Of a stretch of DNA of 64,000 bases, positions 17,820-25,406 are shown in pieces. Source of the stretch: CAVVSD01 sp963837655 (lineage in GTDB: Bacteria > Actinomycetota > Thermoleophilia > Solirubrobacterales > Solirubrobacteraceae); NCBI GenBank assembly GCA_963837655.1, contig CAWIOK010000002.1:372001-436000 (forward strand). The letters are read 5' to 3'. Numbering within the stretch: the first letter of the stretch is position 1; every line of letters begins with the position of its first letter. A model generated the notes under the pieces. That model was not told the DNA's origin. It saw only the letters and a list, made by a program, of their open reading frames with translations, and searched no databases. The translations under genes were made by a program, and so were the position numbers.

Positions 17820-18202
17820 TCTCCGTGCAGGCTCACGTGGTCGGGCTCGACGTAGTACTTGATGCGCACCTCGCCCGGGAACCCGCCCTTGTAGTCGTAG
17901 CCGTGGTACTTGTGCGAGAGCTGGTCGATGTGCTCCCGCGCGCCCTCGAGCTGCGTCTCCGTCACCCGCCCGCGGATCTGCACGTAGCGGTAGGGGTCCT
18001 CGACGTCGGACACGAGGATCGTCAAGCGGGGGTCGCGGGCGATGATCTTGGGCCACACGCGTCCCTGCGACGTGTTCAGCGTGATCCGGTCGCCCTCGAT
18101 GTCGATCCAGGTGAAGACGGAGAAGACGCTGCCGTCCTTGCGGCCCATCGACACCGTCGCGAAGTTCTTGCCCGCCAGCAGCGCTCGCACTTGCTCGTCC
18201 AT
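17816..18202 (-). CDS. PPOX-class F420/flavin-dependent enzyme
   Basis: 128 residues with the split-barrel flavin-reductase/pyridoxamine-phosphate-oxidase fold. The segments FATVSMGRKDGSVFSVFTWI and ILVSDVEDPYRYVQIRGRV are typical of actinobacterial F420-binding PPOX proteins. The substrate is unknown; family members reduce or oxidise small aromatic or heme-derived compounds. The ATG at 18202 has GAGGAGGG upstream. It is coupled to the SDR gene by ATGA, and F420 is made by genes earlier in this window. Confidence 0.82.
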   Translation of the reverse strand: MDEQVRALLAGKNFATVSMGRKDGSVFSVFTWIDIEGDRITLNTSQGRVWPKIIARDPRLTILVSDVEDPYRYVQIRGRVTETQLEGAREHIDQLSHKYHGYDYKGGFPGEVRIKYYVEPDHVSLHGE

Positions 18203-18227
18203 CGACCCTCCTCGACAGGGATGCGGA

Positions 18228-18301
18228 TGCCCGGAGCGGGATTCGAACCCGCACTGCATCGGGTTTGAGCCGATCGCCTCTGCCAATTGGGCTACCCGGG
18301 C
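18228..18301 (-). tRNA. tRNA with anticodon CAA (Leu) but short variable loop
   Basis: 74 nt fold cleanly. The acceptor stem is GCCCGGG/TCCGGGC with one G-U pair. The anticodon stem ATCGG/CCGAT encloses loop CTCAAAC, giving anticodon CAA. The T arm is GCGGG-TTCGAAT-CCCGC, and the discriminator is A. CAA should mean leucine, yet the variable region is only 5 nt (GCAGT), a class I form, while bacterial tRNA-Leu normally has a long variable arm. The D stem is only 3 clear pairs. Identity is therefore uncertain. It is 52 bp from a canonical tRNA-Leu on the other strand. Confidence 0.8.
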
Positions 18302-18353
18302 GCGGCCGACATCGTACGGGGACCTCCGGCCGCGGACCTATCATCGGCGTCGC

Positions 18354-18436
<83 letters not shown>

Positions 18437-18467
18437 TCAGCAAGAGCCGTCGGTGCGGGCCGGCCGC

Positions 18468-19118
18468 TCAGCGCCGCCCGCCGCCGAACAGGTTCAGCAG
18501 CGACAGGAAGATGTTGACGATCGAGACGAAGATGCCCGTGGCGAGCCAGACCACGTCGTCCTCGGTCGCGTGCTTGCGGACGTAGTTGAAGTCGACGACG
18601 AGCAGCGCGCACGACACGAGCAGCACCGCGATGCTCAGCAGCGGGTTGCCGGCACCGCCGAGGAGCAGCACGACGAGGCTGATGCCGAACAGGCCGAGCA
18701 TCACGAACGACAGCGGGCGGATCCACGGGGCCAGGTCCTTCGACGTCAACAGCCCGATGGCGCCCATGCCGAGCACCGCGAGCGCCGTGCCGGCAGCCGC
18801 CTGCGTGATCACGCCGGGCTCGGCCTGGGCGTACTCGTTGAGGATCGGGCCCAGGCTGATGCCGAGGATCAGCGCGGCCGCGAAGAGCCACAGCATCCCG
18901 ATCGGCCCGGCGCGCAGCGGTCGGACGAAGGACTGGGCGAAGATCATCCCGATCGCCAGGAAGCCGAGGATCGTCGCTGTACCTGGCTGGATGTCGCGGC
19001 CGATGAGCGAGCCCGCAGCGAGGAACCCGATCGCGACGCCGACCAGCAGCATCACTTGACCGAAGATGGCGGACGTCTGTGTCGTCGCGCGTACGCGCTC
19101 GTCGGCGTAGATGCTCAT
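18468..19118 (-). CDS. Bax inhibitor-1/YccA family membrane protein
   Basis: 216 residues with seven hydrophobic segments and the C-terminal D-F-N-Y-V-R block typical of BI-1/TMBIM proteins (VVDFNYVRKHATEDD). Bacterial members are pH-sensitive calcium-leak channels or FtsH-associated proteins; the exact role here is unknown. The gene is the last of a leftward three-gene unit (AlkZ-like, Ohr, BI-1), 10 bp after ohr, suggesting a stress-defence operon. Confidence 0.88.
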   Translation of the reverse strand: MSIYADERVRATTQTSAIFGQVMLLVGVAIGFLAAGSLIGRDIQPGTATILGFLAIGMIFAQSFVRPLRAGPIGMLWLFAAALILGISLGPILNEYAQAEPGVITQAAAGTALAVLGMGAIGLLTSKDLAPWIRPLSFVMLGLFGISLVVLLLGGAGNPLLSIAVLLVSCALLVVDFNYVRKHATEDDVVWLATGIFVSIVNIFLSLLNLFGGGRR

Positions 19119-19128
19119 GGGCGCGAGA

Positions 19129-19566
19129 TCAACTTCCGCCGGTCACCTGGAGATCGACGTCGACGTTGCCGCGCGTGGCGTTCGAGTAGGGACAACGCTC
19201 GTGCGCGGCTGCGACGAGCTCCTCGGCGGCGGCCTGCGCGAGCCGGGGGACGTTCGCCTTCAGTCGCACCGCGAGCCCGAACTTGCCGCCGGGACCGCTG
19301 CGGCCGATGTCGACCTCGGCCGTGACGGTCGCGCCGTCGACGTCCGACTCGCGCTCCTCGCGGCGCGCGACGCTGCGCATCGCGTTCGCGAAGCAGGCCG
19401 CGTAGCCCGAGGCGAAGAGCTGTTCGGGGTTGGTCCCGTCGCCGCCGGCGCCGCCCATCCGTTCCGGCATGCTCATCTGCAGGTCGAGCTTGCCGTCGTC
19501 CGTGGAGACGTGGCCGTTTCGTCCTTGGTCGGTCGCCGTGGCGACCGCGGTGTAGAGAGCCTTCAC
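19129..19566 (-). CDS. ohr: Organic hydroperoxide resistance protein, Ohr/OsmC family
   Basis: 145 residues. Both redox cysteines are present: C58 in GYAACF and C125 in ERCPYS. The segments KALYTAVATATDQGRNG and GTNPEQLFASGYAACF are typical of Ohr. It reduces organic hydroperoxides with lipoyl-type thiols. The GTG at 19566 overlaps the previous stop as GTGA. No OhrR-type regulator is adjacent. Confidence 0.93.
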   Translation of the reverse strand: MKALYTAVATATDQGRNGHVSTDDGKLDLQMSMPERMGGAGGDGTNPEQLFASGYAACFANAMRSVARREERESDVDGATVTAEVDIGRSGPGGKFGLAVRLKANVPRLAQAAAEELVAAAHERCPYSNATRGNVDVDLQVTGGS

Positions 19567-20789
19567 GCAACGGACGCTAGCGCTGGGCGCAGCGCAGGCG
19601 CGAGGTCCCCGCGGTCGACGACCGACACCCCGCCCAGCCCCAGCCAGTCGGCCATGAGCGCGAGCTCCCGCGCCAGCGCCTCCGCCGTGTGCGGTGGGGC
19701 GCCCGGCTCGGCGTGCGCCGCCTGCACGAGCAGGACACCCGCCTTGCGGTCGGACTTGAGATCGACGCGCCCGACGAGCGTGTCGCCGAGGAGGAACGGC
19801 AGCACGTAGTAGCCGTGCACCCGCTTGGGCGCGGGGACGTAGATCTCGATCCGGTAGCGGAAGCCGAACAACCGCTCCGCGCGCGGGCGCTCCCAGACCA
19901 GCGAGTCGAAGGGGCCGACGAGCGCACGCGCGTCGACCGTTCGCGGCAGCTTCGCAGTGGGATCGAGGTACGCGGCGTGCGTCCACCCCTCGACCTGGAC
20001 GGGCGCGAGCTCGCCGGCCTCCACGAGCTCGGCGACGCGGGCCCGGGCATCGGCGACCGGCAGGCGGAAGTAGTCACGCAGATCGCGCTCCGTCGCGACG
20101 CCCATCGCGCGCGCCGCGATGCGCACGAGCTCGCGTTGCGCGTCGGCCATGTCGGGCGTCGGCGTGTCGATCACCGCGCGCGGGAGGACACGCTCGGGCA
20201 GGTCGTACAGCCGCTCGAAGCCGCGGCGCCGCGCGGACGTGACCTGCCCGCTCCAGAACAGCCACTCCAGCGCGCGCTTGGTGTGCGACCAGTCCCACCA
20301 CGGTCCCGACCTGCGCTGCTGGTCGCCCTCCAGCGAGGCGAGCTCGCTCGCGGCGATCGGGCCGCGCTCGGCCACGGTCTGCAGCACGCGTTCGACGAGC
20401 TCCGGGAACTCCTCCGCGACCCGCCGCATGCCGCCCCAGGCGTCGGTGTAGGCGGCGTCCATGCGCCAGCGCAGCAGGGGCTGGGCGGTGACGGGCAGCA
20501 ACGACGCCTCGTGGCCCCAGTACTCGAAGAGCCGCCGCGGGGCGTTCCACGCCGCCCGGTCGAGCATGCCGGTGTCGTACGGCCCGAGCCGCGCGAAGAG
20601 CGGCAGGTAGTGCGCGCGCGAGAGGACGTTGACGGAGTCGATCTGCAGGAGCCCGACGCGCGACAGCACCTTGCGCAGCGCCCAGCCGTCGGAGGGCTTC
20701 TCGCGCAGGCCGTCGGCGAACCCCTGCGCCCAGAGCGCCATGCGCCGCGCCTGCGCGGCCGACAAGCGCTCGCGCGGCCTGGACGACAT
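19563..20789 (-). CDS. AlkZ/YcaQ-like winged-helix DNA glycosylase
   Basis: 408 residues of the HTH_42 (YcaQ/AlkX/AlkZ) family, which unhooks DNA interstrand crosslinks and excises bulky alkylated purines. The catalytic Q-phi-D motif is Q49-I50-D51 in LLQIDSVNVLSR, of the YcaQ type. The segments RLFEYWGHEASLLP and the C-terminal FGFRYRIEIYVPAPKRVHGYYVLPFLLGD regions also match. The ATG at 20789 was preferred to one at 20807. It heads an operon with ohr and a BI-1 protein. Confidence 0.88.
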   Translation of the reverse strand: MSSRPRERLSAAQARRMALWAQGFADGLREKPSDGWALRKVLSRVGLLQIDSVNVLSRAHYLPLFARLGPYDTGMLDRAAWNAPRRLFEYWGHEASLLPVTAQPLLRWRMDAAYTDAWGGMRRVAEEFPELVERVLQTVAERGPIAASELASLEGDQQRRSGPWWDWSHTKRALEWLFWSGQVTSARRRGFERLYDLPERVLPRAVIDTPTPDMADAQRELVRIAARAMGVATERDLRDYFRLPVADARARVAELVEAGELAPVQVEGWTHAAYLDPTAKLPRTVDARALVGPFDSLVWERPRAERLFGFRYRIEIYVPAPKRVHGYYVLPFLLGDTLVGRVDLKSDRKAGVLLVQAAHAEPGAPPHTAEALARELALMADWLGLGGVSVVDRGDLAPALRPALASVA

Positions 20790-20833
20790 CGGCCCGAATG
20801 TACCCACGGGTGCCGACGGCTACCGTCCATGAC

Positions 20834-21781
20834 GTGACCATCGAACGCCTCGACCTCGGTCCCGAGACGGCGGAGTCGGGCGAGTTCGTCCGCCAGGACA
20901 GCCGCTTTCGTGACGCCGTCACTGCGGATGGCTCCTCCGAGTTCCCCGCCGCAGCAGGCCGGTACCACCTGTACGTCGCGCGTGCCTGCCCGTGGGCGCA
21001 CCGCACGCTCATCGTCCGCAGGCTCAAGGGGTTGGAGGACGTCATCGGCGTCTCCTACTCCCACCCGTTCCGCGACGAACGGGGTTGGGCGTTCCCCGGG
21101 GGTGACCACGTCGATCAGCTCAACGGCTTCGAGCTGCTGTCCGAGGCCTACGAGCGCACCGACCCGTCCTTCGACGGCCGCGTGTCCGTCCCCGTCCTGT
21201 GGGACCGCGTGACCGGCCGGATCGTCAACAACGAGTCCGCTGAGATCATCCGGATGCTCAACAGCGAGTTCGACGCCTTCGCCGGGCACCCCGAGATCGA
21301 TCTCTACCCGGAGCACCTGCGCCCGGAGATCGACCGGATCAACGACCGCGTCTACGACGAGGTCAACAACGGCGTCTACCGCGCCGGGTTCGCGCGCGGT
21401 CAGCAGGCCTACGACGCCGCGTTCGACCGCCTCTTCGTCGCGCTCGGGTGGCTGGAGGAGCTGCTCGGCGAGCGCCGCTACCTCGCGGGTGAGCGCATCA
21501 CCGAGGCCGACTGGCGGCTCTTCACGACGCTCGTGCGCTTCGACGCCGTCTACTACGTGCACTTCCGCTGCAACGGCAGGCTGATCGCCGATCACCCGAA
21601 CCTCTGGGCCTACGCGCGCGAGCTGTACGCGCAGCCGGGCGTCGCGGAGACGGTCGATCTCGCCGAGGCGAAGGAGCACTACTACACGACGCACGACGAG
21701 CTGAACCCGAAGCACATCGTCCCGCGGGGACCGTTCCAGGACTGGACCGCGCCGCACGGGCGCGACGTCGCCTTCGGCTGA
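20834..21781 (+). CDS. Glutathionyl-hydroquinone reductase-like (xi-class GST)
   Basis: 315 residues. The xi-class motif C52-P-W-A-H is in ARACPWAHRTLIVRRLKGL, followed by the characteristic GWAFPGG and the long C-terminal helical domain. These enzymes remove thiols from glutathionyl-hydroquinones; actinobacteria usually lack glutathione, so a mycothiol-type or other thiol may be used. The GTG at 20834 fits homolog length; an in-frame ATG at 20798 would bring the start to 9 bp from the divergent glycosylase gene. Confidence 0.85.
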   Translation: MTIERLDLGPETAESGEFVRQDSRFRDAVTADGSSEFPAAAGRYHLYVARACPWAHRTLIVRRLKGLEDVIGVSYSHPFRDERGWAFPGGDHVDQLNGFELLSEAYERTDPSFDGRVSVPVLWDRVTGRIVNNESAEIIRMLNSEFDAFAGHPEIDLYPEHLRPEIDRINDRVYDEVNNGVYRAGFARGQQAYDAAFDRLFVALGWLEELLGERRYLAGERITEADWRLFTTLVRFDAVYYVHFRCNGRLIADHPNLWAYARELYAQPGVAETVDLAEAKEHYYTTHDELNPKHIVPRGPFQDWTAPHGRDVAFG

Positions 21782-21804
21782 CCGGACGCGCCATCATCCC
21801 CGCC

Positions 21805-22230
21805 ATGGGTGGGGAGACATTCGACTACGTGGTCGTCGGTTCGGGCTCGGTCGTCGCGCGGCGCCTGGTGGACGCGGGCGCGACCGTCGCGCTCATCGAG
21901 GCGGACCGCGCCGACGAGAACCCGGCGATCCACGACCCGGGCCGCTGGCCCGAGTGCCGTTCTCGCAGGACGACTGGGCCTGGCACACCGAGCCCCAGGA
22001 GGCCTGCTTCGGCCTGCAAGATGGGTCAGGACCCCGACGCGGTCATCGATCCGGAGTTGCGCGTCTACGGCGTGGAGGGCCTGCGGGTCGCGGACGTCTC
22101 GATCATGCCGTTCATCACCACCGGCAACACGAACGCGCCGACGTTCATGATCGGGGAGCAGGCGTCCGACGTGTTGCTCGCCGCACAGGGCGAGGGGTCG
22201 CGGCCAGCGCGGTGGCGTGACGCGATCTAG
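21805..22230 (+). pseudogene. Collapsed GMC oxidoreductase (choline dehydrogenase family)
   Basis: Only the two ends of a GMC flavoprotein remain. The start encodes the FAD motif in YVVVGSGSVVARRL. Homology (NPAIHDPGRWPE) then moves to another frame near 21950 (PFSQDDWAWHTEPQEACFG). From 22021 it returns in the first frame directly to the GMC C-terminus (DAVIDPELRVYGVEGLRVAD, SIMPFITTGNTNAPTFMIGE). About 1 kb of middle sequence is missing compared with a normal member of roughly 500 residues, including the substrate domain. It could still yield a 141-residue product but not a working enzyme. The FAD motif also has Val-Val where Ala-Gly is usual. Confidence 0.88.
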
Positions 22231-22239
22231 ACTCGCGCC

Positions 22240-23802
22240 GTGGAGGCGCGCCTCGGCGATCACTTCCGCCTGGCGGAGCTCATGGCCGCCCTCTCGCTGG
22301 CCACGGATCTCGGCCTCGGCCGGCCGCTCGAGCGCGAGCTCGGCGTCTGCCTCGCCGCGCTCGAGCTGGCCGACAGGCTCAACAGCGCACCGGACGAGCG
22401 CTCCGACGTCTACTACGTTGCCCTGCTCGCGCACGTCGGTTGCACCGCGGTCGCACCGGACCTCGCCGGCTGGGTGGGCGGCGACGAGATCCACTTCCAG
22501 CGCGCCGCCCAGGCCGTCGGGCCGGCGGCGGGGTCCGTCGAAGGGCTTCGCCACCTCGTGCCGCGGCTGGCGGACGACCGCCCGCTGCGCGACCGGTCCC
22601 GGCTCGTCGCGCGGTTCGTCGTCGGGGGCGGAAGGCTCTTCGAGACGATGGCGGAGAACCTGTGCGACGGAGGCCGGGTCCTGGCGCTGCACCTGCACAT
22701 GCCGGACGAGGTCGCTCTGGCACTGGCCCAGTTCACCGAGCGCTGGGACGGCGCGGGCGTTCCGGGGGTCGCCGCCGGGGAGGAGATCTCCCGGCCGCTG
22801 CGGATCGTCCGCGTCGCGCACGACCTCGCCGCGATCGACGACGCACGCGGCCGGGACGCCGCGATCGCGGCGCTCCGGCGCCGCCGCGGACGCGGCTACG
22901 ACCCGGTCGTCGTCGACGCCGCGCTCGCCGACCCGGACGCGCTGCTGCGCGCGGCCGCCGATCCCGATCCCTGGGCGCGTGTCATCGATGCCGAGCCGGA
23001 GCCCGTCGCGACGATCTCGCAGGCCGGCCTCACGACGGTGGCGCGGGCGTTCGGGGAGTTCAGCGACGTCAAGGTCGGCTTCCTGCACGGTCACTCCAGC
23101 CGCGTGGCGGATCTCGCGGCGTCGGCCGCGACCGCTGTGGGCTGGCGGGCGCGCGACGTCGCGGAGGTCCGCGCCGCCGGTCACCTGCACGACCTCGGCA
23201 GGGTCGCGGTGCCGAACGGGATTTGGAGCAAGCCCGCGGCGCTGAGCGCCGGCGAGCGCGAACGCGTCCGCCTGCACCCGTATTACACCGAGCGCGTCCT
23301 CGCGCGCTGCGGGGCGCTGGCGCCGCTCGCCCCGCTCAGCGGCTCGCATCACGAGCGCCTGGACGGGTCCGGGTACCACCGTGCGGCAACCGCGGCGCAG
23401 CTCGGCGTCGGGGCGCGGCTGCTCGCCGCCGCCGACTGCTACGACGCGATGACCCACGACCGCCCGTACCGCGTAGCGCTGTGCCCGGCGGCGGCCCGCG
23501 CGCAGCTCGGCGAGATGGTCGGCGGCGGCACCCTCGACAAGCGCGCGACCGACGCCGTGCTCGAGGCGGCGGGCGAGGGTCCGTTGCGCGTGCGGCAGGG
23601 GCATCCGGCAGGCCTCAGCGAACGCGAGGTCGAGGTCCTGCGGCTGCTCGCGCGCGGGGCCACCGCCAAGGAGATCGCACAGGCCCTCGTGATCACGGAG
23701 AAGACGGCGGGCCACCACGTGGAGCACATCTACGCGAAGGCGCGCGTCTCCACGCGCGCCGGGGCCGCGCTGTTCGCGATGCGCCACGACCTCGTCGACT
23801 GA
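22240..23802 (+). CDS. Tandem HD-GYP-like domain protein with C-terminal LuxR HTH
   Basis: 520 residues from GTG 22240. An N-terminal region resembles a degenerate HD-GYP domain (ERWDGAGVPGVAAGEEISRP). A second, apparently complete HD domain follows with H317-D318 and H370-H371-ERLDGSGYH. The C-terminus (about 460-510) is a LuxR/NarL-type helix-turn-helix (LSEREVEVLRLLARGATAKE). HD-GYP domains hydrolyse cyclic dinucleotides, but the final GYP motif reads GYH, so catalysis is uncertain. The protein may be a DNA-binding regulator that senses a nucleotide. Similar HD/LuxR proteins occur next to hydrolases in actinobacteria; two hydrolase genes follow here. Confidence 0.82.
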   Translation: MEARLGDHFRLAELMAALSLATDLGLGRPLERELGVCLAALELADRLNSAPDERSDVYYVALLAHVGCTAVAPDLAGWVGGDEIHFQRAAQAVGPAAGSVEGLRHLVPRLADDRPLRDRSRLVARFVVGGGRLFETMAENLCDGGRVLALHLHMPDEVALALAQFTERWDGAGVPGVAAGEEISRPLRIVRVAHDLAAIDDARGRDAAIAALRRRRGRGYDPVVVDAALADPDALLRAAADPDPWARVIDAEPEPVATISQAGLTTVARAFGEFSDVKVGFLHGHSSRVADLAASAATAVGWRARDVAEVRAAGHLHDLGRVAVPNGIWSKPAALSAGERERVRLHPYYTERVLARCGALAPLAPLSGSHHERLDGSGYHRAATAAQLGVGARLLAAADCYDAMTHDRPYRVALCPAAARAQLGEMVGGGTLDKRATDAVLEAAGEGPLRVRQGHPAGLSEREVEVLRLLARGATAKEIAQALVITEKTAGHHVEHIYAKARVSTRAGAALFAMRHDLVD

Positions 23803-23894
23803 CGCCCGCAAGATGGGGAGGTCACCCCATGCCGTCGGCGCGCGCCCCACGTACGGTCGAGGCTCACCCGCTCAGTCCGGCCCGGGAGGCAGCA

Positions 23895-24569
23895 ATGCCC
23901 ACCACCAGCAGCACTCTGTCGGATCTCCACCACGAGATGATCGGCTCGGGACCCCCGGTGCTCTTCATCTCTGGCGCGACCGGCGACGCCGGTCACTTCA
24001 CGCGCACGGCCGCCGCGCTCGTCGAGGAGCTCGAGATCGCGCCCGCGATCGCGTTCGGCACCAGCGGCGGCGCCAACATCCTGCTGGACCTCGTCGCCCG
24101 CCGCCCCGACGTGCTGTCTGGCGCGATCGTCCACGAGCCTGCGGTCGTCACCCTCATGGAGCCGCAGACGCCGGACGAGCGCCTCGAGCGGATGGCCGAT
24201 CTGGGGGAGGTCGATCCCCGGCGCGCGATGGAGGAGCTCATCCGCCTGCGCACCGACGACGCGACCTTCGCCGCGCTCGACCCGCACCTACGTGAGCGGA
24301 TGCTCGGCAACGGCGAGCGGTTCTTCGCCGAGGAGCTCGGCGCCTTCCTCTCCGACGTGCCCGACGTGGAGAGCATCCGGGAGGCGCACGTCGCGCTGCG
24401 CGTGCTGACGAGCGACCGTGTCGTGCCCGGGCAGGTCGACGCCGCCGCGCGGCTCGCCGGGCGGCTCGGCCTCGAGCCGCAGTCGGTCGCCGGCCACCAT
24501 GCCCCGCACCTGCAGCATCCCGAGGCCTTCGCCGAGCAGCTGCGACCGATTCTCCGGGAGCTGTCGTGA
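23895..24569 (+). CDS. Alpha/beta hydrolase with an internal deletion
   Basis: 224 residues. The N-terminal strand and oxyanion region (PPVLFISGATGDAGHF) are followed almost at once by the nucleophile elbow FGTSGGANILL, with Ser57. In complete relatives the nucleophile is near residue 95-100, as in the next gene (Ser96). About 35-40 residues, including the YDRRG loop, are missing in frame between VEEL and EIAPA. The C-terminal His region (HHAPHLQHPE) remains. Fold integrity is doubtful, so it may be a recent in-frame deletion mutant. GGGAGG lies before ATG 23895; the stop overlaps the next gene as GTGA. Confidence 0.75.
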   Translation: MPTTSSTLSDLHHEMIGSGPPVLFISGATGDAGHFTRTAAALVEELEIAPAIAFGTSGGANILLDLVARRPDVLSGAIVHEPAVVTLMEPQTPDERLERMADLGEVDPRRAMEELIRLRTDDATFAALDPHLRERMLGNGERFFAEELGAFLSDVPDVESIREAHVALRVLTSDRVVPGQVDAAARLAGRLGLEPQSVAGHHAPHLQHPEAFAEQLRPILRELS

Positions 24570-25375
24570 CGGGCGAGCAGGTCGTCGGCGGCGTGCGGCT
24601 CGCCTACGAGACACGCGGCATCGGCGCCGCGATCCTGTGCATCCACGGGACCGGCAGCTCCGCGGTGGTCTGGGGCGGTGCGGTCGAGAAGCTGGCCCGG
24701 GCCGGATGCGTGATCGCCTACGACCGCCGTGGATGCGCCCGCAGCGAGCGCCCCGAGCCGTACGAGCGCACGAGCGTCGCCGAGCACGCCGACGACGCGG
24801 CCGCGCTCCTGCACCGGCTGAGCGCGGCGCCCGCGGTGGTCATCGGCCGCAGCTACGGAGGGGAGGTGGCGATCGACCTCGCGCTGCGCCATCCCGGATG
24901 CGTGCGGGCGCTCGTCCTGCTCGACGGGGCGCCGCTGGCCCTGTCGCCAGGGGGCGTGGCTTGGGAGTCCGACCTGGCGGCGCGCCTGCTGAGCGTGGCC
25001 GCGCGCGATGGCGTCGACGCGGTCCCCGAGGCGCTCATGGACGAGGTGCTCGGGGTCGCCGCGTGGGGATCGTTCCCCGACGACCTGCGGCGGCTGTTCA
25101 CGCACAACGCCCCGGCGATCCTGGCGGAGGTGCGAGGCGGCGGGCTGCGGACGGACGTCGCCGAGCTCGCGACGATCACGCAGCCCGCCCTCCTCGTGGC
25201 CGCGACCGACTCGCCGCACGCTTTCCGCGAGGCGACCGAGGCGCTGGCGGCGGCATTGCCCGCCGCTCGTACCGCGCGCGTCGACGGGGGTCATCTGGTG
25301 GACCCGGCCGGGCCGGACGTGCTCGCCTTCATCGAGGAGATCCTCAACGCCGACCGGTCGCGACCCGTCATGTGA
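24566..25375 (+). CDS. Alpha/beta hydrolase
   Basis: 269 residues, complete fold: oxyanion loop LCIHGTGSSAVVW, YDRRGCARSERP, nucleophile elbow VIGRSYGGEVA with Ser96, and the late acid and His (TARVDGGHLVDP). The substrate is unknown. It begins at a GTG that overlaps the stop of the shortened hydrolase, so the two are paralogous neighbours in one transcript, probably with the upstream HD/LuxR regulator. Confidence 0.85.
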   Translation: MTGEQVVGGVRLAYETRGIGAAILCIHGTGSSAVVWGGAVEKLARAGCVIAYDRRGCARSERPEPYERTSVAEHADDAAALLHRLSAAPAVVIGRSYGGEVAIDLALRHPGCVRALVLLDGAPLALSPGGVAWESDLAARLLSVAARDGVDAVPEALMDEVLGVAAWGSFPDDLRRLFTHNAPAILAEVRGGGLRTDVAELATITQPALLVAATDSPHAFREATEALAAALPAARTARVDGGHLVDPAGPDVLAFIEEILNADRSRPVM

Positions 25376-25406
25376 CGTAGCCTCCGTCTCGGCGTACGAT
25401 GGACCC

